DNA from: Branchiostoma floridae
Lineage: Eukaryota; Chordata; Leptocardii; Amphioxiformes; Branchiostomatidae
Direction: 5' to 3'
NCBI RefSeq assembly: GCF_000003815.2
Contig: NC_049984.1
Location: 22,255,583-22,297,031, forward strand
DNA length: 41,449 bases
Part shown: positions 10,753 to 21,100 of the stretch, one piece after another
How positions within the stretch are numbered: the first letter of the stretch is position 1
Layout: each line of letters opens with the position of its first letter
Notes under the pieces: model-generated
The model's input: only the letters and a program-made list of their open reading frames with translations
What the model was told of the DNA's origin: nothing
Databases searched by the model: none
Program-made: the position numbers and the translations under genes

Positions 10753-13700
10753 TTATAGCTTCTGACACATGAAGTGAATATTGGCAGGACTGTCGGGCAC
10801 ATCGAGGAACCGGATGTTAGTAAATTTGGCCTCCTTCAGCATGGATACCGCCAGCTCCTGTCCCCACATGTTGCCCAGGCCCCTCCCCCCGAAGTACAGC
10901 GACACGGGCATGCAGTGCAGCAAGCTGGCCCCGTACAGCATCGGCGCCGCCGGATTGTCAAGGTTGTCCGCTAGCTCCGTGTGACTTCTTATGTCGATCA
11001 TCGAGAACAGACCATTAGACTTGAGCGTGCGGTACAGCTCTCGAAGCACGCCTTCCGGATCGGCCTGGTCGTGTATCGCGTCCCACGCGAGCACGTAGTC
11101 GAACGAATCTGACCAATCAGCGGGCAGCTTGGCCACGTCCTGCACCTGGAACGTGGTGTTGACCAACCCGAGCCGGTTACTCTCCGTGGCCGCCCATTGG
11201 ACGGCGTCACGATCGAGGTCGGTGCCGACGAACGTGCTGTTAGGAAAGTGCTGCGCTAGGATGAGGGTGGTGATTCCCCTACCGCATCCAGCGTCATGGA
11301 CTCTGATACCCGACTCTGAATGGGAGAAGATCAAGTAGATCAAGAAGAACAGTATTGCACAATAACAGTTAGATACTTGAATGGTCGCATTTATGTTTCT
11401 GACTGATTTGAATGAAAGGATAAAGCACATGGGGATGCACGGGCACACGTACCTCATAGACCCTGTCAGAAGTTGGTGGGGTCACATGGTCTTTTGGTTA
11501 CGTGTGCAACGCATGCCTAGTGCGTGCCCTCAGTTGGTTTTTGTCGCCAAATCGCACTTCGGGTACCTTCTGCATCCGTCGGAAATCTCCGTCGGAACGT
11601 TCGGCACCCACTCGGGTAATCCCGAGTACAACGTACTCGAATTTCGGGTCACACTCGGAACACCAAGCCGGGCAGTTCAGCCCGGGCTATCCGACAACAA
11701 TACCTTGGCCTACCGCCTATGGACTGACCTCACTCTTGGACCTCTCTCTCATTTTCTCCAAGAGGTAACAACTTGCGGTTTTCGGCATCGTATTCGTAAC
11801 AAATCTACCTACCTGTGATATTAATCTTATTTTTGTTACTGCATGAAGAAAATTTTCTAGATCATCTGAAACTTACGACATGCAAAAATAGCGAACGTAC
11901 CCAGAAAGCGACTCTGTTTCGGCCAATTTTCGAGAAGTCTTCGCCAGAGAAAGATATGGCGCCTATCTTTTACGCCCCTCCAAGGTTCCCACATGAAAAA
12001 CAATTGGCGGCGCATGTTTGGACATGTTTAAGAGGCAAAGTTTCGCAAAAATTTTGAATCGGCAAATCGAGCCGCCATCTTCCCAAGTGACGCACATGAG
12101 GCGTTTTGTCGTAAATGGACCAGACCAAATTCTGCCAGGTGTGTGCCCGTGGGATGTAGTTCATGAGTTTGTCGACTACTAGACCAGTATCTAGTTATCT
12201 GCATATTTGGGTACTTAAGTTGTGCTCCTCACCCAAACGTTCCTTCAGTCCGGGAACCATCGGTACAAATTTGGACACCAGATTAGTTTCCACCTCCTGC
12301 TTCCTTATGTCTGCCTGCCAAGCTTGAAAGTCAGGATACGCTGAATATGGCACACCTAAAGTGCGGAACGAGACATAATAAACTAAATCCCACCTTCAAT
12401 AGAAAAGGAGGCCTTCGTATGGACCTTTCTACCCAGCTACCTGGGTTGCAAATCAAACAACAGGAGCATATTAATTTTTGGACTTGTTCAAGATATAATG
12501 ATAAAAGCACAGAGCTATTCACATTACTTTCCGCTTGCTATACACTCGTTCTCATTGAAATGTCGAAAATGGCATTTTTTGGTCGAAAAATAAATCGGCT
12601 TTATTTTCACTGAAAACTACATGGTTGTTTGGGAAAATTCCTCTTTAAACCATAGCCAAAAAATGGCAACTTATAATTTTCGGTCCCATTGGTAATTCAT
12701 TACAGGGCATGTAACGTTTGTTACAACAGTAGACTTTACCCTGTTTTCTTCGAAAGGACTTACCTTATTGACTACATCATTTAGGTATAAGTGAATGCCC
12801 CTAGGGACATTTGAAAAGTGGGCAGCTTTTTTACACCAGGTCAAATAGAAAGCCTAGACAGCATCGAACAATGGTAACGTTTGTTACAGTCAATTCTGTG
12901 CAACATTTTGTTAAGCAAGGTGGGATACAAATGACAGTCAACAACCCTTTCTTGTTTCTTTATAAAGCCAGAAAAACTGAACAGCGTCACAAAAACGGCC
13001 ATTTCTAGTCTTATACGTGGATAATATAACCGTGGCAACCATCGTACTAGTGGTGGTAACGTTTGTTACAGAATCTGGCGACAGGCCTAAACCACCTCAC
13101 ACAGCCTCCAAGATCAGTGACAGTAGCGATCTGACGTGATCGGACAGAGGGCCTGGGTAGCTGATTTCACCTGCCGAATAATCATTCTGGGAACTGAATT
13201 GTTAAATTTTTGGCTACTATTTTAATTCTTCGTTTCTTCTGAGGCGACAGCCATTTTTTAGGGTGTGAAATCCCACCCGTGGCTATAATAATCTTTTAAG
13301 CCATCAACCAATACGAATGTTGTGGTGCATCTTTTGTAAAACATTACAGGGGTTGTGGAAAAATGAAGGAACCAGTGATGTTGTCTATAATTTGCTCCAT
13401 ATCAAGGCGTAAAGTCAGGCGACAGCATTTCGACATTTAAATGAGAACGAGCCTATAAAGAATTTGCTACTCTCTGTTCGATAGATAAGTTCATCTACAA
13501 CCGTTACGATAACCCTCAATGTGTACAAGTAGGCACATTTTTTTCACGAATGCTTATACCGTAGAACCAATAGTATAAATGACATGTTAGACCCAATATG
13601 TTCACTTATTCATACCTATAGATATCCATATATGTTTGTTTGGTTGTACTGTAAGTAGTTGTTATATATGTAGACCTTACGAAAGCCGCTGTACCTTAAT

Positions 13701-15560
13701 TTGTCGTGCCAATAAAGACTTCCATTTATTCATAGTTAGGATACAAGACATAGTTAGGTTCTTCAAACGGACCCTTCGAGTCTGGTCTGCCTTTCTCTAA
13801 GATACTGTCTTCTACTCGTTGTTTTCCTGCTCTACGATGTTGTTCTATACTAGCTGACCTTCAGGTCCGTCCAGCTTGAAGCAGTCGGCCACATCCGTGG
13901 CTACGCCGGCCAGCAGCCGCATGAACTCCGGCATCTGGGTGGACTTCAGAACGTCCCGCCGGTGAGGCGGGAGGAAGTAGGTCCGCTTCTCCCTGTCGTA
14001 CTCCACGATCCGGGACGTCACCATGACAGCCAACCACTCACGAACGTACCTGTCAGAAAATGGAGGTACAAACCTCTAAAGTATCAGGCGGGCCCTTTTT
14101 TTTGTATTGTCTCACCAATGGAAAGACAGCTACAAAATTAATTTTAGATACAGGAGAATTCTTTTTACACAACCAGCAGTTACTTACATTGCTTACGTTT
14201 CGATGTCTCTTAGACACCTTCGTCAGAGCTTCTAACTGGAGTTATGCTTCTCACCGCTATATGTAGACTAGTACTATTTTCGAAAATTCATTTTGTTAGG
14301 TCTGATATCAACATGCTGCATTTCTTTATCTAGCAAATCATAGACGTTGCTTTCTTACACTTTCAGGCGTTGCATTTACGTGGCTATTTTTGGGGAATAG
14401 CGGGGCCCCTAGATTGTTTTTAATTTCGCGTTTAAAATCAAGTCAATACCCCATGAAGAAAAGATACCTTTATTTGTGTGAAAAAAACAACAACGGGGAA
14501 TTCGACAATCTACGGGGACCAATTTGTTACTTTAAAGCCCGGCCGGTGCTATACAGGTGCCCGTGTCCGTGGGATAGTAAGGAATACCAAAGTCCTTACC
14601 CTACATACCTTCGTGCTAACGACGAACCTTGCCAGACATAAAATAACGACCTTTTCATAACCCTAAAAAATATTATGATTATATAATTGACTTTCACATC
14701 TGCATAGTGTATGTTTGATTATGTACACCTTTACCTAACTTAAACAGGTCACAATGTTGACAATCCAATCATTTACAATATTGACTCAGAAAATGAGGAC
14801 ACTTTCACTTTAATCATGCAAGTTAGAGACTTATTTGCATAATTGGTATTTGCTAATCTTAGACCTGCCACACACTATATGCTACATGTATTTGAGTCCT
14901 TTAATGGAAACACTGTAAATATAGATCTCCTCATTAAGTATGAAAATAAAGTCCAAATATCCATAATTTACACTTTATTATGTACATCTCTTTCCAAGAT
15001 ACCTGGATACTAAATACCATGGAAATCTATCGTTCCCTTGTTCCCTTATGCTCATTTTGACAAAATTGCCCTTGCAGGTCCAGAGCAAGCTGCTAGGGGG
15101 TCCAAACATACATCTGACTTCTTCCTTTCATCACAAGCTATCTTCCACCAAAAATCAAGACTACAGCATGTCCAAGTTAAAAGGTAAAAAAAATGATGTT
15201 CTGCTGCACTACCAACGTCACCTGCCAGGGGGCCCGAAATCGACCTTGACCTTCGTCTTCCCACCCCTCCCACATATCATTGTAATACATCTAGACAAAG
15301 ACTCACAGACAGACACCAAAAACTATACCTCAATTTTGACCCGTCCCCGCCACCTTAACGCTTACTCACCTTTCCTTCATGCCTGCAGCTTCTGCTATCT
15401 GTACGGATGTGCGTGGCCCATCTTGCTCACCCAACTTGACGAACAGACCCGTACGTACGCCTATGGCCACCGCTAATGTCACGAACCCGGACGAGACCGT
15501 TGTGGTCAGCCTCAGGGCGAATTGCTCGGTCGTCTCTACAGTGGTCTGGTCGTCCGCCAT
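10753..15560 (-). CDS. SAM-dependent methyltransferase, Rv2258c-like (complete, 4 exons)
   Basis: Predicted cytosolic class I methyltransferase of the group named after mycobacterial Rv2258c; the acceptor is unknown. Exons (minus): 15560-15370, 14049-13859, 12355-12233, 11315-10753, phases compatible, 355 residues, about the family's usual length. The ATG at 15560 has A at -3 and G at +4; an upstream in-frame 'Met' at 15593 is really TTG. Residues about 10-130 form the N-terminal winged-helix-like region (TSVQIAEAAG, then RYVREWL). Motif I VHDAGCGRG lies near 174-182, the post-beta2 acidic GTDLD near 199-203, and the family signature WDAIHDQADP near 246-255. Exon 3 supplies the linker VPYSAYPDF...VPGLKERL. 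A terminal GTCAGC donor on exon 2 is weak. The gene faces SLC18 convergently; introns hold several mobile elements. Fold is certain; substrate is not. Confidence 0.9.
11381..11818 (+). other. Unexplained GC-richer intronic stretch with an open frame
   Basis: A 145-codon frame runs antisense through intron 3 of the methyltransferase. The DNA has several small perfect palindromes (actcgggtaatcccgagt; gtacaacgtac; ccgggcagttcagcccggg), which points to a repeat rather than a gene. No domain is recognised. Confidence 0.3.
12455..13740 (+). mobile_element. 3' fragment of a non-LTR retrotransposon, split by an insertion
   Basis: Translation near 12477-12536 (CSRYNDKSTELFTLLSAC) and at 13458 onward (EFATLCSIDKF, then NPQCVQVG) matches consecutive parts of the minus-strand copy at 35885-36355, and the 3' UTRs also align. 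The reading frame is broken. A 911-bp TIR element separates the halves. It sits in intron 2 of the methyltransferase, antisense to it. Confidence 0.8.
12543..13453. mobile_element. Non-autonomous DNA transposon, 911 bp, with 26-bp TIRs
   Basis: The left end (12543-12568) contains ctcgttctcattgaaatg; the right end (13428-13453) is its complement with one internal mismatch apart from the two outermost bases. Direct TATA (possibly CTATA) flanks both ends at 12539-12542 and 13454-13457. No transposase is visible. It interrupts an older retrotransposon fragment. Confidence 0.82.
15045..15335. repeat. Dispersed repeat in methyltransferase intron 1
   Basis: It shares acagcatgtcca, a ctgctgca segment, a gggggnccc block, cttgaccttc and a cacagacagacac tract, in the same order, with the repeat at 23590-23850. 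The family is not identified. Confidence 0.5.
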
Positions 15561-15689
15561 TATGTCTGTGCCAGGTAATACGTCTGTAAACAACTGGTTG
15601 CGAGTAGGACATTGAACAAGACCGATCAGGTCGCAGCACGTTGAACTTTGACCTTTCCCCTTGTTGCCACTGTTGCGTTATAGTTTCTC

Positions 15690-15760
15690 TGTAGTGTGTT
15701 ACGCCGTCTAGCGTGACGTCATATACTGCAGTAACTACGTCCTACTTCCGGAATTAGAGG
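15690..15760 (-). promoter_or_regulatory. Candidate promoter: CRE plus ETS-type site
   Basis: A perfect CRE palindrome TGACGTCA (15714-15721) and ACTTCCGG (15744-15751, complement CCGGAAGT, an ETS core) lie about 155-190 bp upstream of the methyltransferase ATG. No TATA box was recognised. Such pairs are common in TATA-less promoters. Function is inferred. Confidence 0.45.
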
Positions 15761-15785
15761 GGCTACTCTCGAACAAGTAACTAAG

Positions 15786-16110
15786 TCTTAGGCCACAGCA
15801 AATAAATTTTATGGATGACATCAGCGCGCTCATCAATTTTCGCTTGATGTCACCAAAAAATTTTTTTTTTCCTCTTCGGGGATGGTCCGATAGACCAAGA
15901 TAGGCAAACATGTTTTGTTGCAGCCTAATAATACTTGTAGAAGTAACACTGGGGAGCCATGACTATAGTTGCAGAAGTGAAACTTGTGCCACCAATATGG
16001 AAGCCATGAATGTAGTTGCCAACTTGGCCAGTGATACCAGTATACCACGCACACTAGTGCCACATTTACTACACTATTTCACTTCTTTGATACAGAAATG
16101 AATGCGTTGC
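15786..16110. mobile_element. MITE of the ggccacagcaa family, copy 1 (right end lost)
   Basis: It begins aggccacagcaaataaattt, then atggatgacat, and internally has cttgtagaagtaacact, gagccatgactatagt and agtgataccagt, all shared in order with the complete copy at 40692-41164. The right terminal repeat is not seen. Confidence 0.75.
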
Positions 16111-16530
16111 AAATTCGGAAGTTTTGAATCATACCAATTTCCACATTTTTGTACATAAATATATTTGCTTGCAGTTGTAGTCCTATACTAGTTATTTAAG
16201 ACACTATTTTTTACTAAAATATCTGCTAAAACAAAATTTAGCCATATTGTCGAAGGGATATTTTTCACAGTCAAGTATCGTTAGTTATGAACTGCACGAC
16301 ACTGTATCAGTTAGTAGACATTGTGTTTATTGTGTTTATTAAAAGACCTTTTAGGTAAAGGCTTATCTTACGGGGTTCATAAAAACATACATAACATAAT
16401 AATTTTAATAAGAAGTTTATTGCAAATACATGTCCATAGACTAACTGCGAACACAAATAAAACAGCACATATAATAATGAAAAATACAATAGTATTCAGG
16501 GCTACAACTAATGTTATACTTAAGGGTTAA

Positions 16531-16694
16531 TGACCCGCCCCGAGGTGTATATGGTGTCATAACGCCTGGTCCTTTGCTATGACCACCGAATAAAACCACC
16601 GATGTGAGCGAAGCGAACGAGGTGGTTTTATGAGGTGGTTATCGCAAAGGACCAGGCGTTATGACACCATGTACACCGAGGAACAGGCGGCTCA
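16531..16694. mobile_element. Palindromic MITE with TTAA target duplication
   Basis: The element starts TGACCCGCC and ends GGCGGCTCA, flanked on both sides by TTAA (16527-16530, 16695-16698). Long inner arms (tggtgtcataacgcctggtc) are perfect complements around a centre gatgtgagcgaagcgaacga. TTAA duplication is typical of piggyBac and Kolobok groups. Confidence 0.8.
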
Positions 16695-17039
16695 TTAACG
16701 TTATTATCATATAGCCTACCCAAGCTTGCGAACTCCTGTATGACGCATAGATCTCTTGGTACTATACGTGTGAATTCCTTTGTCAAATTTCTGAAAATTC
16801 ACATTTGTTCTTTGGTACATGCACATGTAAGGAGATTACACATTGCATTGTGAAACCAAAAATTTCCACAGAAAATATTCGAAACATTGCAGGCTTATAG
16901 AACAACAAAACTCATTATCAATGTTAGAAGGAGCCATTCCCCCTTGCAGTCTGTACTTATTCCCTCTGCTCTGGCATATGTTTGCTCCTTTTTATTGGCC
17001 AATGCCTGCATATACGTTACTTTCTTGTGTGTAAGGCTA

Positions 17040-17110
17040 CTTTTGATTGGTCAAAATGAATCGCACCGGTGTCGATTTGCATCGATTCATTCTGACCAAT
17101 CAGAGGAGCG
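17040..17110. repeat. Short inverted repeat with CCAAT motifs
   Basis: gattggtcaaaatgaatcg pairs with cgattcattctgaccaatc around a 20-bp centre. Another gattggtcc follows near 17178. This could be a small hairpin repeat; a regulatory role is not shown. Confidence 0.5.
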
Positions 17111-17215
17111 ATACACACCTGCCTGGCCTAAATCTTTGTGTTACGGCGTCATAACCAACGTGGAACGGGGACCTCTGATTGGTCCGCGGGGCCTGGCTAT
17201 ATGATAATATATTCT

Positions 17216-18191
17216 GAAATATACATGGTGCTAGTTTTGTTGGGTTTGACTTATTTCGCCGACAATAAAATAAGACATACAGATAACAGGGTTAAAAGAA
17301 ATACCAATATTCACCACACAAAGCATACATGAAATACAAACTACTAACGTAACTTAGGAACACATGAGGGAAAGCTTTCTTGAAGTTATGTGAACCTTAT
17401 TACCACTTTCGCAGACTTATTGGACCACCGTCGTTATCTATGGTATATTTCGATAGAGCGCGTCGATTGGACATCTTGGTAATGTCTCTAAATATTCCCA
17501 AAGGATGCATATGATTATAAAGTAAGGCGAGGGAAATCTGAGATTACTTAAGAGGTCTTATTTGTATCTTGTATCAGCACAGGTCAGTTCGAACTTTGAT
17601 GATTAGTCCTTTTTAATGCAAAGAAAGTGCTGTAATACTTTTGTCATTTCAGGGTTCAAACGTTGTATATTGCGTGCAAGCTCTTGGTTAGTAAATCAGA
17701 ATGAGATAGTTTAGAACACGGAACAATCATCACCTGGCATATCATCATTTATTCTTACAACCACCAAGATGCAGGTATTGCTGTTTGTGGCGTAAAACTA
17801 AATGCACTTTCCCCTCGTTTTACATCATTGGGCATCAATGGGCCGCGCCTAGTGTTACCATTGAATTAAAAAAAAAATACGTACAATGATTAGGATTTTC
17901 AGTGATCGTGCCTATTGGTGAAAAGTCAATGTCTACTTGGCGCCCACTTGCGACAATCCTTTGAATTGCATTTTTTTAAGAGTTAAAAAAAATCACCATT
18001 TCAGGCGACTGATTGGCACCTGTTGGTGCCATTTAGTGAATGTCTTTTGAAAAGAGTCAGCGACAAACAAACAAAAAATCAAACAAACAAATATTGGCCT
18101 AGTGAGATCTCCTCTTTACAAAGCTAATCTAATTGGTCATCCTACTTAATCTTTACTTATTTGCATTGACGGCAGTTACGGTATGAACTGT
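17216..18191. other. Intergenic, mostly unrecognised; possible SLC22 poly(A) signal
   Basis: This AT-rich stretch lies beyond the SLC22 stop. The complement of 17748-17753 is AATAAA, about 440 bp after the stop codon, and is a plausible poly(A) signal. Nothing else was recognised. Confidence 0.4.
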
Positions 18192-21100
18192 CTAAACCTT
18201 GTTTCCAGTTTGATCCTCCTGTGTCAGTCTCATTTCTTGTTCTTTGACTTCCTTCCCTCTTGGCGGGTTCGGCTTCTTTCTGTTGATGTAAACGGATGAA
18301 AAGTGCATAGTCACCAAAATGAAATAATTCCTGAATACATTTAACTATAACTGTGTTATGTATTGTTCAATGCAAAACAGATGGCTGTACACCATCAAAA
18401 TGATCAAATCATGCCATCTAATCTATAATTCTACCTTCATGAATATATAACTGGATACAGTGGATATAGATATAGTTGGATATAGATATAGATGGATAAA
18501 GATGGATACGCGTACCTTCGGAAATGCTCCCCCTCCTCCAACGTGTCCGGCAAGGGGACCCCGAGCGTCTCGGGTAGAAGCAGCGCCACGGCGCCGGCCG
18601 TCATGGACAGGACGCCGAAGATGAGGTAGGGAAGAGGGCCCCAGGCGGTGTCAGAGAGAAGCACGAAGGGGGATATCACTCCGCCGACACGGGCCCACAT
18701 AGAGGAGGTGCCGACTCCAACGTTCCTGGGCAGAAAATAGGAGATAACTCCCGTTCTATATCGTTTGTAGGAATAAGTATTTACTACGCTTGCTGAAACT
18801 GGTATGCTACGTGTTATCTATAAGATAGTCAAGTGGTAACGCAATTTTACTGCCGTTACATCGCCGTATTAAAGCTTCCCCTTCACTGTGCCTGCCACCC
18901 TTCCTTTCGATCGTCAGATCTGTAGACATGCCAGGGGTCGCCGGAGGGCGCTCTTTCCTATCCCACATTGCTCAATGGCAGCTACACTTGGTATATCTGT
19001 ATAATCTAAAAGTGCAGTTTTGATATATTGTGTTAAATACAATCTAAATGACATTAATGATTTCATGTTTATTTTCACTGACCAAATTCCTAGGCCAGTA
19101 GTGTGACAGTAAAGAGTAAAGCTCTAATGTTTTAATTACAGGAAAACTTACAGCAATTTTTTTCTTGTTTATCTCAGCCAAAATCCTATCTTTGCTGTTA
19201 ATATAACAACAAACAAAATACAGCTGCAATGTTACGTCTGATTGCAGGACCAAGTGCATGGCTTTTTCTCTTACCTGACCACAGTCGGGTACATTTCAGC
19301 CGTCCAGAAGTAGATGATGTTGAAGCTCGCAGTCACTGCGAACTTTCCGACCATTGCAAGCGTAATGGAAAGTGGGTTGAGATCTGAAAGGCAGGCAGAC
19401 AAAAGTGCTTTTAACGTTCTGAAAACAATATCCAATGTCCCTTTTGGCAACCAATGAAAGATAATTTTGGGCCATTGACATGTTATCCATCCTCCTACGC
19501 AGGGACATCCAACAGCCAAAACGCCTGTCTGGATGTATCCTGCTCTTTCAACCGTCGCTCTTAGTTCCTGTGGACGCCCCCCTCCCCCCCCCAAAAAAAA
19601 CAGCTGTCAGCCAATCAGAGAATAGGCCTTTCAGTTTTGAAAAGGGGTCTCGTATATATAACGGTAATCTCATTAATATTTATAAGCATGGTGGTCAGGA
19701 ACTAAGGGTGACGGTTGAAAGAGCAGGGTACATCAAGACAGGCGGTTTCGCTGTTGGATGTCCCTGCGAAGGAGGATGATAGTATCAAGATACTGTAAAA
19801 AGGGAAATTTTCACGGTGGTTTTAAGCTCGTGTTTTTAAGGAGAATCTCTTCACCGAGAGCTCTAAAACCAACGTTGGCATTACGCCTTACGGCCAAACG
19901 CTTAAATGGTCCATGCATTTTCAGATAAGCATTTCATAGATCGTGTGATAAATATGTATGGCATCATCTATTTGTGTCAAGATGTTGCGAGGTGCACTCT
20001 CACTGCACTTGCGTCACGCTTGCGTTACTGCGGGGTTCGAAAGATACTCAGCAAATTTTAGAGATAAAGAATAAATTTTCTTACTTTTTGTGTATTTTGT
20101 CGTCTTCTTAGTCATACTATACGTATTACGCAATATCTAAATCATAACATCGGAGAATGTGACAAAACAGTGACGCAGTGAACAACCCCCGCAGTGACGC
20201 AAGCTTGACGCAATTAAGTGCGGTGTGAGTGCACCTTAAGAAAAAGTACGATACATACGTTTTGCAACGTAAGGCGGTGCGAGGTACGGCGTGAACAAGC
20301 AGGCTATTCCTCCAAGCACTAGTGTTGCAGAGTGCGGATACCGCCTAAGCAGGGGAAATATGTGGTCATTAACTCAGTAGCAAATATATATTATAATACA
20401 ATGTTGCTTATCCAAGCGCATTAAACAGCATAAGTGCCCTTGTTGGCGTCGTTTGGTGTAGTTGTTATACCCCCCTCACATTAGGCGCGATTCGATAGGA
20501 CGACGAGTCTGCGAGCTCTAATTTACGAGGAAGTATGACCCTGCTGCCGGCGAAGAAATTGCAGAGTTCCCCCTTCCCGTCAGGGTCATGCCTCCTCGTA
20601 ATTTAGAGCTCGCAGACTCGTCGTTGGATCGAATCGCGCCTAATGTGAGGGGGGTATTAGCATGCTTCGCACAGAAACCAGATGTCGTGGGTTAGAATCC
20701 TCGGACATGTCAAAGATGTTGTGGCCTTGGAATGAGCACTTCACACCACTTCCTTCATTCCACGCAGGTGTAGAGATGGGTACCTGACTCAGGTTGAGGA
20801 AGCAAATGTGTGATGTAATCAGGGGATGGTTTCGCCTTCCAAGACCATGCCCTAGACTGAGTGGATAACAACCCACTTCCGCTACGGTCTCAATATATAT
20901 GGGGCTGCTTTTAGACCAACCCTTTTCATGTGCTATTGAATACATCTAACGCTATACTGTAAATGCATTTAAGTTCGCGGGGATTTAATTTCGCGGTAAC
21001 ACCATAGACTGCAGTCTAATACCATAATAGAAAAATATTCGCGGTGGCTTTAATGTTCGCGGTGAAGTGGTCACCGCGAAAACCGCGAACATTAATCCAC

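Noticed and set aside
10753-11338. Plus-strand frames overlapping 10.77-11.34 kb
   Set aside because: They are antisense to the last methyltransferase exon, which carries motif I and the DAIHDQ signature.
15561-15593. N-terminal extension of the methyltransferase starting at 15593
   Set aside because: That first codon is TTG. The ATG at 15560 has a good context and gives the expected length.
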